From assembly GCA_902782905.1 (NCBI GenBank), contig CACZPB010000016.1:1-9192 (forward strand): a stretch of 9,192 nt of DNA, written 5' to 3'. Numbering within the stretch: the stretch's first letter is position 1; the number at the start of each line of letters is the position of its first letter. Below, piece by piece: positions 1 to 5,588 of this stretch. Both the position numbers and the translations under genes were made by a program. The notes under the pieces were generated by a model. That model saw only the letters and a program-made list of their open reading frames with translations, was not told the DNA's origin and did no database searches. Source of the DNA: an uncultured bacterium. Its GTDB lineage: Bacteria; Cyanobacteriota; Vampirovibrionia; Gastranaerophilales; Gastranaerophilaceae.

Positions 1-841
1 AAAAGTAAACTTCTTTCAGTCGTTTTTTGGATATGTGTGTATACAGCTGAGTTGTTGATACATCACTATGTCCGAGAAGTTCCTGTACAATTCTTAAGTC
101 AGCTCCGTTTTCAAGCAGATGAGTTGCAAAGCTGTGTCTTAAAGTATGCGGAGAGATGTTTTTGTGTATAACTTTTCCCTGATTATGAATAAATGTATAA
201 ACATCTTGTCTGTTAACAAGTCTTCCATTTGCAAGTATCAGAAGTTTTTTTGTAGACAGGTTATATTTTTTGATTAACAAGTCACGTTCTGATAAATACT
301 CTTTTACGACTGATTTTGCAGTTTCTCCGATTGGTATTATTCTCTCTTTTGAACCTTTTCCAAAGCATCTTACATATTTTGAAGACAGGTCAATATCGTT
401 AACTTTTAATCCGACAAGTTCGGAAACGCGGAGTCCGCAGCTATATAAGAGCTCCATCATAACATGTTCCAAGGGGGTTAAATTGTTATGGAGCATTTCC
501 TCTATTTCTTTTATGGTAACAACTTTCGGAAGTCTTTGAGGAACTTTCGGCTGCTCTAGAGTTGTCGCCGGATTTTTATCAATTATTCCAACCGAAGTTG
601 TCCATTTAAAGAAACCTCGAAGAGAGGCAACTTTTCTTATGACGCTTGTTGGCGCAAGTTTCCGCTCTCTAAGTGAGCGAACATAAGAATTTATCATTAT
701 TCTGTCAACAGCCGAGACATTTTCTGCACCTGTCTTTTCTGCAAAGTCTTCTAAGTCCCTTCTATACGCATCAATTGTATTTTGAGAAAGTCCTTTTTCA
801 AGTTCCAAGTACTCTAAGTATTCGCCTATTGTTTGAAACAC
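1..841 (-). CDS. xerD: Tyrosine site-specific recombinase, XerC/XerD family (3' end cut by window)
   Basis: Site-specific recombinase of the Xer family, which resolves chromosome dimers at dif sites during division, acting on DNA in the cytoplasm. I translated it by hand: 280 codons without a stop, running off the window edge. The family is about 295-300 residues, so only the last 10-20 are missing. An N-terminal SAM-like core-binding domain (about residues 1-85) precedes the catalytic domain. All catalytic residues are visible: R138 in CGLRVSE, K162 in GKGSKER, H232 and R235 in PHTLRH, H258 in LGHSD, and nucleophile Y267 in TTQLYTH. The GADLR and GHSD wording looks more like XerD than XerC, but without the partner gene this is a lean. 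The start is GTG at 841-839, one base past the dacB stop. An AGAGGG Shine-Dalgarno at 846-851 lies inside the dacB end, so translation is probably coupled. An ordinary chromosomal Xer is more likely than an integrase, because no mobile-element genes lie nearby. Confidence 0.93.
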   Translation of the reverse strand, partial: MFQTIGEYLEYLELEKGLSQNTIDAYRRDLEDFAEKTGAENVSAVDRIMINSYVRSLRERKLAPTSVIRKVASLRGFFKWTTSVGIIDKNPATTLEQPKVPQRLPKVVTIKEIEEMLHNNLTPLEHVMMELLYSCGLRVSELVGLKVNDIDLSSKYVRCFGKGSKERIIPIGETAKSVVKEYLSERDLLIKKYNLSTKKLLILANGRLVNRQDVYTFIHNQGKVIHKNISPHTLRHSFATHLLENGADLRIVQELLGHSDVSTTQLYTHISKKRLKEVYF

Positions 842-842
842 G

Positions 843-2177
843 CTACCCTCTTATATATAACTCTCTTATTAAATAATCTTCGAGAGATTTTTTATCTGAT
901 GAAGATGTTTTGGGATCATTTATCATTATACAAAATGCATAATTTTTGCCTGATTTTGTGGTTAGATATCCGGCAATAGAGCTTATGTCGGAAAGAGTTC
1001 CTGTTTTGGCTCTCAGGTTATCTCCAATTGGAAGCATTCTGTTTGAAAGAGTCCCTTCGCCGGCTTTTGCCATATTTTCCAAAACTTCGTTACCTTTAAG
1101 TTTTACAAGATATTCAGTTACAAAATCCGCATGCATCAGATTATTTTTGGAAACCCCGCTTGCGTCAACAAGTCTGACTTTTGAATTGTCTATATTATTT
1201 TTAGCGCAAAATTCATCAAAGAGTTTTGTTCCTAAAATGTCGCTGCCAATTTGGTTATATGCTTTGGCTGAAGCAATTTTCATAACGGTTTCCATAACCA
1301 TATTGTTGCTGTTTAAAAGTATATCTTTGATAGCGTTTGAAATTGGATGCTGAATTTCCGACACAAGTTTGTCGTTTGCACTAAGCTTCGCTACAGTGCG
1401 CGGCTGTTTTAGGTAAATTTTGTTATCTTCAAGAGCGCGTGTGAATTTGAAACCAAAATATCTTTTTAGATTGCTTATAGGAATGTATGAGACAACAGGT
1501 GTGTTAACTGTGCCGGATAGCATTAATGCATTCTCTGAAATTGAATTGTCGCGTGAAATTAAAAGTTCATTTTTGTCTCCGGATGTCACATTATTTAAAA
1601 ACACAATCGGATATTTGCTTGGGTTGATAATTAAGGCTTGCATCCCGTTATCAGAAGGCATTACCGTAAGTTTTATAAGATTTCTGTCAAGATTATAGGA
1701 GTTAAATCTCGGCATGGATGTATTCAAATCATCATCCCATTGCCAGCCTTCGCCCCAGCTTTTTTGTTCAATAATAAAATCATCAATATATATTTTTTCT
1801 ACTTTTTCTTTATCTATTTTAGAAGCAAGCTCGCTCAAGTCATCATGGGTTAAATACGGGTCTGCACCGAGTTTTACGATGTATTCTTTTGCACCTCTTT
1901 TATAAAGAGATGTTGTAAATTCATAATCTTTGCTCAGAACATCTATTGCCGCAGGAAGTGTCAGTATTTTCTGGATAGAAGCCGGATGCATAAGCATGTT
2001 CTCATTTAAAGCATAAACAGTTTTATTATTGTTCAAATCTTTAACGGATATGGAAATTGAACTTTTTTCTATTGGAGAAGCTGATATTGTAGAGGCTATT
2101 TCTCCCTTTAAACTTTTTGCATTTGCAGGAATCAAGCCCGATATAATAATCATTAAAACGATTAGTAATTTTTTCAT
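843..2177 (-). CDS. dacB: D-alanyl-D-alanine carboxypeptidase/endopeptidase, PBP4 class (S13)
   Basis: Periplasmic penicillin-binding protein of the PBP4/DacB class (peptidase family S13). It removes terminal D-Ala from peptidoglycan stems and/or cuts D-Ala-mDAP cross-links. An N-terminal signal peptide ends near ANA at residue 20. The three active-site motifs are intact: SIQK (S67-K70, catalytic Ser and Lys), SNN (290-292) and KTG (391-393). DASGVS (338-343) matches the conserved segment between SxN and KTG. The long insert between the first two motifs is the family's usual extra-domain region. The length of 444 residues is slightly under E. coli PBP4 (477). The ATG overlaps the upstream hydrolase stop in an ATGA arrangement, and a GAGGT Shine-Dalgarno sits at 2187-2191, 9 bases upstream. 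It is therefore the third gene of a minus-strand operon and is followed directly by the Xer gene. No defect is seen, so it is predicted active and beta-lactam sensitive. Confidence 0.95.
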   Translation of the reverse strand: MKKLLIVLMIIISGLIPANAKSLKGEIASTISASPIEKSSISISVKDLNNNKTVYALNENMLMHPASIQKILTLPAAIDVLSKDYEFTTSLYKRGAKEYIVKLGADPYLTHDDLSELASKIDKEKVEKIYIDDFIIEQKSWGEGWQWDDDLNTSMPRFNSYNLDRNLIKLTVMPSDNGMQALIINPSKYPIVFLNNVTSGDKNELLISRDNSISENALMLSGTVNTPVVSYIPISNLKRYFGFKFTRALEDNKIYLKQPRTVAKLSANDKLVSEIQHPISNAIKDILLNSNNMVMETVMKIASAKAYNQIGSDILGTKLFDEFCAKNNIDNSKVRLVDASGVSKNNLMHADFVTEYLVKLKGNEVLENMAKAGEGTLSNRMLPIGDNLRAKTGTLSDISSIAGYLTTKSGKNYAFCIMINDPKTSSSDKKSLEDYLIRELYIRG

Positions 2178-3004
2178 ATTATTTTTACCTCATAAGAGTC
2201 TTTTATATCATCCAAAACTTTGCATTTGTCACGGAATTCGTACATTTTGTGAAGGTTAATTTCAGCATAAATTCCGCCTTCTTTTTCATTTATTTCATCC
2301 ATAATATTGCCCTGATAATCCAAAATCATAGAATGACCAAGGTTTTCATCTCCGTTTGCGAGCAAGCCTGTTTGAGTGAGCGCAACCATATAAGTTTGGT
2401 TTTCGACAGCCCGAGAGGTTGTCATACTATCCCAAGGAATTTTCTTTGACTTACCCCAAGCTGCCATGTTTACAAGAATATCCGCTCCTGCTTTTCTGTA
2501 GGCTCTGTATATTTCAGGGAAGCGAATATCATAGCAAATCGTAATTCCGATATTTATTCCCTCAATATTTACCATAACAGGAGAGTCTCCTCTTGTTATG
2601 TATTCACCTTCTGCGCATCCGTAATACGAAAATAGGTGATTTTTATCGTAGAATCCTAAAAGCTCTCCACCCCTGTTGATTATCGGAGACGAATTATACA
2701 AATTTTCGCCCTCTTTTCTGATAATGCTTCCGCCGATTATATTAACAGAATATTGCCTTGCAATTTTCTTTAGCATATCAATAGATTGAGAGTTTTCGAC
2801 TTCCTCTGCGCAATTAGGAAATACTGAAGGTTCCCAGCCCGCAGTCCAAACCTCAGGCAAAAACAGAAAATCCGCTCCGCCGTATTTTTCAAGCTCGGCA
2901 ATGAGAAGATTTTTTACTGTATCAATATTAAGTTTTCGCTCTCCTATTACGGATTCCATCTGAATCGCGAGGAGTCTAACCTTTTCTTTCTCCAAAGTCC
3001 CCAT
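2174..3004 (-). CDS. Carbon-nitrogen hydrolase, Nit/omega-amidase type
   Basis: Cytosolic nitrilase-superfamily amidase of 276 residues with no signal peptide or membrane span. The Glu-Lys-Cys catalytic triad is present: E51 in FLPEVW, K121 in YDKNHLF, and C157 in ICYDIRFPE. The segments AAWGKSKK (181-188) and SRAVENQTY (197-205) resemble the Nit1/Nit2/YafV branch, which hydrolyses omega-amides such as alpha-ketoglutaramate or deaminated glutathione in metabolite repair. MtnU-like members of the methionine salvage pathway are an alternative. The exact substrate cannot be read from sequence. It is not apolipoprotein N-acyltransferase, which carries the same domain behind several membrane helices. 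The ATG at 3004 is supported by AGAGGT at 3011-3016 with 6-base spacing, and it places the start 58 bases inside the end of the acyltransferase gene. Its stop overlaps the dacB start by 4 bases. It is the second gene of the operon. Confidence 0.9.
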   Translation of the reverse strand: MGTLEKEKVRLLAIQMESVIGERKLNIDTVKNLLIAELEKYGGADFLFLPEVWTAGWEPSVFPNCAEEVENSQSIDMLKKIARQYSVNIIGGSIIRKEGENLYNSSPIINRGGELLGFYDKNHLFSYYGCAEGEYITRGDSPVMVNIEGINIGITICYDIRFPEIYRAYRKAGADILVNMAAWGKSKKIPWDSMTTSRAVENQTYMVALTQTGLLANGDENLGHSMILDYQGNIMDEINEKEGGIYAEINLHKMYEFRDKCKVLDDIKDSYEVKII

Positions 3005-3651
3005 TGATAAACCTCTTTGTATGCTTCAGGCGCCAATTGTTCAAGTTCTTCTAGGCTTGCCTGTAGTTTTAGTCTGGCTTCTTCTTCATCTCCGTCTTGC
3101 GGAACATAAATAGGCTCGCCGTATATGTTAATAAGCCTTACATCCAATAATGGCATTCTAAGCTTGTCCCAAGAAGGGAAGGTCGCAAAGTTAAAGTTTT
3201 CCGAGTACCAAAAAATTGGGATTATAGGTACTTGTGCCATCTTGGCAATTTTAATTACGCCATCTTTAACAATTCTAGGAGGGCCTTTTGGACCATCTAC
3301 CATCATTGCGCAATTCTCGCCTGCTTTTAAGGCATCTATCATTCGCATAGTGGCTTCAACAGCACCCTGCTTGCCTTTAGAACCGCGAATAGTTTTAAAA
3401 CCCCATTTTTCAACGACACGTGCAATAATCTCACCGTCACGCGAGCGGCTTATGAGAACATTGAGTTTGCTTCTGTTTTGAACTCCGTGGATGCACATTT
3501 GATGGCAGTGCCACATTGCATATATACAAGGAGAAACTCCGTCAGGGTGGTTTACTTCAACTATGTGTGTAAAAAACTCCTGCAACCTAAAGATTCGGTA
3601 TACAAGATTTGAAACTCTTCCAACGTTTTCCCCGTCTAATAATCTGACCAT
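2947..3651 (-). CDS. DUF374 lysophospholipid acyltransferase-family protein
   Basis: Acyltransferase-like protein of 234 residues that matches the DUF374 (LPLAT-like) family, related to enzymes that place acyl chains on glycerolipids or lipid A. Family landmarks appear in order: AMWHCHQM (45-52, with the likely active-site histidine region), SRSRDGE (68-74), the RGSKGKQGA stretch (89-97), DGPKGPPR (119-126, a phosphate/acyl-acceptor-type motif), then VPIIPI (141-146) and SWDKLRMP (160-167). There is no cleavable signal or clear transmembrane helix, so a peripheral location on the cytoplasmic membrane face is likely. Its acyl donor and acceptor cannot be told from sequence. It heads the minus-strand operon, and its last 58 bases overlap the start of the hydrolase gene in another frame. 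There is no Shine-Dalgarno before the ATG; instead a TATAAT lies 6 bases upstream, suggesting a leaderless mRNA. Lineage-wide lipid synthesis is a more likely role than lipid A itself, but this is inference. Confidence 0.88.
   Translation of the reverse strand: MVRLLDGENVGRVSNLVYRIFRLQEFFTHIVEVNHPDGVSPCIYAMWHCHQMCIHGVQNRSKLNVLISRSRDGEIIARVVEKWGFKTIRGSKGKQGAVEATMRMIDALKAGENCAMMVDGPKGPPRIVKDGVIKIAKMAQVPIIPIFWYSENFNFATFPSWDKLRMPLLDVRLINIYGEPIYVPQDGDEEEARLKLQASLEELEQLAPEAYKEVYQWGLWRKKRLDSSRFRWNP
3011..3016 (-). promoter_or_regulatory. Shine-Dalgarno for the nitrilase-family gene
   Basis: AGAGGT on the minus strand, 6 bases before the ATG at 3004. It lies inside the coding region of the acyltransferase and decides the hydrolase start in favour of this ATG over the next in-frame Met at codon 16. 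It also implies that the 58-base gene overlap is real. Confidence 0.7.
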
Positions 3652-3657
3652 ATTCTA

Positions 3658-3663
3658 ATTATA
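3658..3663 (-). promoter_or_regulatory. Predicted -10 box of the acyltransferase operon
   Basis: Perfect TATAAT on the minus strand, ending 6 bases before the ATG at 3651. A start of transcription about 6-8 bases downstream of the hexamer would fall on or next to the A of the ATG, giving a leaderless or nearly leaderless transcript. No good -35 is found at 16-18 bp, where the best hexamer is AACACA. The whole gap to the divergent gene is only 46 bases. Confidence 0.5.
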
Positions 3664-3680
3664 CTATAAAATATATAAAA

Positions 3681-3691
3681 TGTGTTATACT
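3681..3691 (+). promoter_or_regulatory. Predicted extended -10 promoter of the secreted-unknown/pncC unit
   Basis: TGTGTTATACT contains TG-n-TATACT, an extended -10 element with the hexamer at 3686-3691. It ends 6 bases before the ATG at 3698. Transcription would begin at about the start codon, and no Shine-Dalgarno is present, so a leaderless mRNA is likely. No convincing -35 is seen, which is tolerated with an extended -10. Confidence 0.5.
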
Positions 3692-3697
3692 TAAACT

Positions 3698-4294
3698 ATG
3701 AAAAAATTAATATTATTATTTGTACTAATGTTTCCAATCTGTGTATTTGCAAATATGAATGACACAATTATTGCAAATATACAGTATGATTGGATTAACA
3801 AATCTGAACTTGAAAAAGAAGCAATAATTTCCGAGGTGCGCGATATTATTTTTAAAAATCCAGTAGAGCGTAAAAAGGACTTCAAGTCGCAATTTAAGGA
3901 TAAATTGAAGGATAAAAATTATCTCGAAAACTATTACGCAGCATCAGCCGGATATAAAGAATACAAGGGTAATAATATTTCGGCATTCTATTACGGCAAA
4001 ATGAAAAACATATATATGTATGCACTACAAGACCAAAAAGACCTTTCAAAAGCGTATTACTACGATGCTTTGGGAAATTTGAAGTACGTTGATTTTATTG
4101 AAGGGTATTATCCTGACTATCCTTATTATTCTATCCAATACAGAATATCAGGAAAGCCTGTGAGTGCAATCTATTTTGTATCAAAAGATTGTCAGTACCT
4201 GTTTACTCCAAGGGGAGATTTTGAGGGTGTTTGGTACAAGCATAATCTATACAACAAGAAAAATAAAGTTATATTAAAAAGGACAACATATTGA
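3698..4294 (+). CDS. Secreted protein of unknown function with short hairpin-like repeats
   Basis: I do not recognise a named family for this 198-residue protein. Residues 1-18 form a signal peptide (MKK, hydrophobic core, then VFA before N19), so it should be exported to the periplasm or cell surface. Residues 20-85 look helical and charged, with many Lys and Glu. The C-terminal half is rich in Tyr, Gly and Asn and shows about four related units: YDALGNLKYVD (123-133), YRISGKPVSAIYF (148-160), FTPRGDFEGVWY (169-180) and YNKKNKVILKRTT (185-197). Each follows aromatic-x3-(G/N)-polar-x then alternating hydrophobics, the pattern of MORN/YD-type beta-hairpin repeats. The only Cys after the signal is C165. 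The stop TGA overlaps the TTG start of pncC, so the two are probably co-transcribed and translationally coupled. No catalytic motif is visible. A role in the envelope is inferred only from export. Confidence 0.85.
   Translation: MKKLILLFVLMFPICVFANMNDTIIANIQYDWINKSELEKEAIISEVRDIIFKNPVERKKDFKSQFKDKLKDKNYLENYYAASAGYKEYKGNNISAFYYGKMKNIYMYALQDQKDLSKAYYYDALGNLKYVDFIEGYYPDYPYYSIQYRISGKPVSAIYFVSKDCQYLFTPRGDFEGVWYKHNLYNKKNKVILKRTTY
4279..4283 (+). promoter_or_regulatory. Shine-Dalgarno supporting the TTG start of pncC
   Basis: AAGGA lies 7 bases before the TTG at 4291, inside the last codons of the upstream gene. It supports the non-ATG start. No in-frame ATG would give a full N-terminus before the conserved TESCTGG motif at residues 21-27. 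Confidence 0.65.
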
Positions 4295-4776
4295 ACACTC
4301 AAGAGGCAATAGCAGAAATCTTAATCAAAAATAATTTGAAAATTGCGACGACGGAATCTTGCACCGGAGGACTTTTGAGTTCAAAGCTTACTGATGTGAG
4401 CGGAAGTTCCGCCTTTATCCATCTTAATCTTGTTACGTATGCAAATGAAGCTAAACAAAAAATGCTTGGTGTGAGAGCGGAAACTCTCGAAAATTTTGGC
4501 GCAGTAAGTGAAGAATGTGCGTATGAGATGGCAAGCGGGCTTCAGAAACTAACCGGTGCTGATATTTGTGTTTCAACAACAGGTATTGCAGGCCCGACCG
4601 GCGGAACCGACGAAAAACCTGTTGGGCTTATGTATTCAACAATCTGTACGAAAACAAAGGCTAAAACTTTTGAAATAAGATTTCATCCTGAAATACCGCG
4701 AGTAGAGATGAAAGAATTGTTCGCTCAATCTGTCTTAGAAAAACTTTACACTTTCTTGAAAGAAAACAATTTTTAA
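4291..4776 (+). CDS. pncC: Nicotinamide-nucleotide amidase (stand-alone CinA C-terminal domain, PncC)
   Basis: Cytosolic amidohydrolase of the CinA C-terminal family. It converts nicotinamide mononucleotide to nicotinate mononucleotide plus ammonia, recycling NMN (for example from NAD-dependent DNA ligase) into NAD synthesis. The 161-residue length matches the single-domain PncC form. The larger N-terminal CinA (MoaB-like/ADP-ribose pyrophosphatase) domain is absent, so competence-type CinA is not meant. Conserved blocks are TESCTGG (21-27, likely holding the catalytic Ser23), GSSAF (38-42), VTYANEAKQKMLGV (48-61), GAVSEE (70-75), STTGIAGPTGG (95-105) and EKPVGLMY (108-115). Translation starts at TTG, which overlaps the upstream TGA as TTGA. 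The start is backed by AAGGA at 4279-4283. It is the second gene of the plus-strand unit, followed 14 bases later by the TonB-C/TPR gene, which may have its own promoter. Assignment is secure at family level. Confidence 0.93.
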   Translation: MNTQEAIAEILIKNNLKIATTESCTGGLLSSKLTDVSGSSAFIHLNLVTYANEAKQKMLGVRAETLENFGAVSEECAYEMASGLQKLTGADICVSTTGIAGPTGGTDEKPVGLMYSTICTKTKAKTFEIRFHPEIPRVEMKELFAQSVLEKLYTFLKENNF

Positions 4777-4787
4777 TATAGTATGAT
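4756..4787 (+). promoter_or_regulatory. Possible promoter of the TonB-C/TPR gene inside the pncC end
   Basis: TTGAAA (4756-4761) resembles a -35. It is followed by two overlapping -10 candidates, TATAGT (4777-4782, spacing 15) and TATGAT (4782-4787, spacing 20). Neither spacing is ideal. No Shine-Dalgarno precedes the ATG at 4791, so either a leaderless transcript from here or read-through from pncC must serve the gene. Confidence 0.3.
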
Positions 4788-4790
4788 TTT

Positions 4791-5564
4791 ATGTTTTGGG
4801 ACGATTTTAAGAAGTATATAATAGCACTGTCTATCACATTTTTAGCTGCAATACCTGCTTTTGCGGCGGATTTTTCTGAGTATATGGCGGATGTTCAAGA
4901 TAGGATTATGAACTGTTGGAATCCTCCTGAAGATATGCTGGAAGGGCATGCGGATGTTATATTTAAGATAAGCTCCAATGGTGAAGTTTTATCGTCTGAA
5001 CTTGTTCAATCATCCGGAAACGAAGCCTTTGATAAATCGGTAAAAGAGACTCTTTCAAAATGTATGTTTAGAAAACTTCCTGAAGATAGCAAAAAAGAAT
5101 ACATTACAATAAAGTATTCATTCAATCTTCATGCGGCAGATTCGGAAAAAATGAAAGAGTACGCAGAATTGGCTGAAAGATATTATAATTCAGATAAGCA
5201 GCTTGCTTTGAAGTATATTAACCTTGCTATCAACGAAATTAGAGGTGACAGTTATTCATATTTTCTTTACGCAAGAAGGAGTAAATTGTATAAGGAGCTC
5301 GGAAATCTTGAGGCTGCAAAAGCGGATTTGGCAGAATTTAACCAATTAAAAGATTTGTATTATCAGAAGAAAATCAGAGCTTGCAAGAAAAATGCACTGG
5401 AGGAAAATACCCCGTATTCATATTTTACGCTGGCAAGTGCTTACGATGCTGCCGGTGAGTATGATAACGCTATCGGTGCAATAAATAAGGCAATAGCTAT
5501 GACTCCACTCAACCATGCTTATATAAGATACAGAGCAGAAATGATTATGAATCACGGTAAATAA
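4791..5564 (+). CDS. Periplasmic TonB C-terminal-like domain plus TPR protein
   Basis: Exported 257-residue protein. Residues 1-26 form a signal peptide or membrane anchor ending near AFAAD. Residues 33-113 resemble the TonB C-terminal fold: a helix with NCWNPPE (41-47), the strand VIFKISSNGEV (56-66), SSGNEAFDKSVKETL (74-88) and the final strand ITIKYSF (105-111). The rest is helical with about three TPR-like units (119-150, 153-187, 207-242); the last (YFTLASAYDAAGEYDNAIGA) is the clearest. The proline-rich spacer of true TonB and any ExbB-contacting SxxxH helix are missing, so active energy transduction is doubtful. Binding other envelope proteins through the TPRs fits better. Cys42 and Cys91 lie in the TonB-like part and could form a disulfide in the periplasm (inference). 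No partner ExbB/ExbD or receptor gene is in the window. Precise function is unknown. Confidence 0.82.
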   Translation: MFWDDFKKYIIALSITFLAAIPAFAADFSEYMADVQDRIMNCWNPPEDMLEGHADVIFKISSNGEVLSSELVQSSGNEAFDKSVKETLSKCMFRKLPEDSKKEYITIKYSFNLHAADSEKMKEYAELAERYYNSDKQLALKYINLAINEIRGDSYSYFLYARRSKLYKELGNLEAAKADLAEFNQLKDLYYQKKIRACKKNALEENTPYSYFTLASAYDAAGEYDNAIGAINKAIAMTPLNHAYIRYRAEMIMNHGK

Positions 5565-5588
5565 TTTTTTATTAACAGCTCCTCTGCA
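5565..5588. other. Convergent 24-base gap without a convincing terminator
   Basis: The gap separates the convergent ends of the TonB-C/TPR gene and radA. It contains a run of six T at 5565-5570. The only pairing is a five-pair all-AT stem (AATAA 5560-5564 with TTATT 5569-5573), which begins in the final codons. This is too weak for a standard intrinsic terminator in either direction. Confidence 0.5.

Noticed and set aside
270..539. Plus-strand 89-codon open frame
   Set aside because: It lies antisense to the Xer catalytic domain, whose motifs are intact; it has no family features and no ribosome-binding site.
1..841. Mobile integrase or integron interpretation of the tyrosine recombinase
   Set aside because: There is no attachment-site repeat, tRNA, excisionase or cargo nearby, and the protein is tightly packed behind dacB with XerD-like motifs.
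946..2259. Several plus-strand open frames of 63-135 codons over dacB
   Set aside because: They mirror the real minus-strand PBP4 frame, which has a signal peptide and all three active-site motifs. None has a recognisable domain.
2947..3004. Possible frameshift fusing the acyltransferase and amidase
   Set aside because: Each protein is complete over its conserved domain, and the amidase has its own ATG and Shine-Dalgarno, so two overlapping genes explain the sequence.
3125..3481. Plus-strand 118-codon open frame
   Set aside because: It is antisense to the conserved core of the DUF374 acyltransferase (SRSRDGE to DGPKGP), so it is a shadow.
3691..3885. Minus-strand 64-codon open frame over the start of the secreted unknown
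   Set aside because: It overlaps the signal peptide and N-terminus of the plus-strand gene, which has better start context and continues into a tight overlap with pncC.
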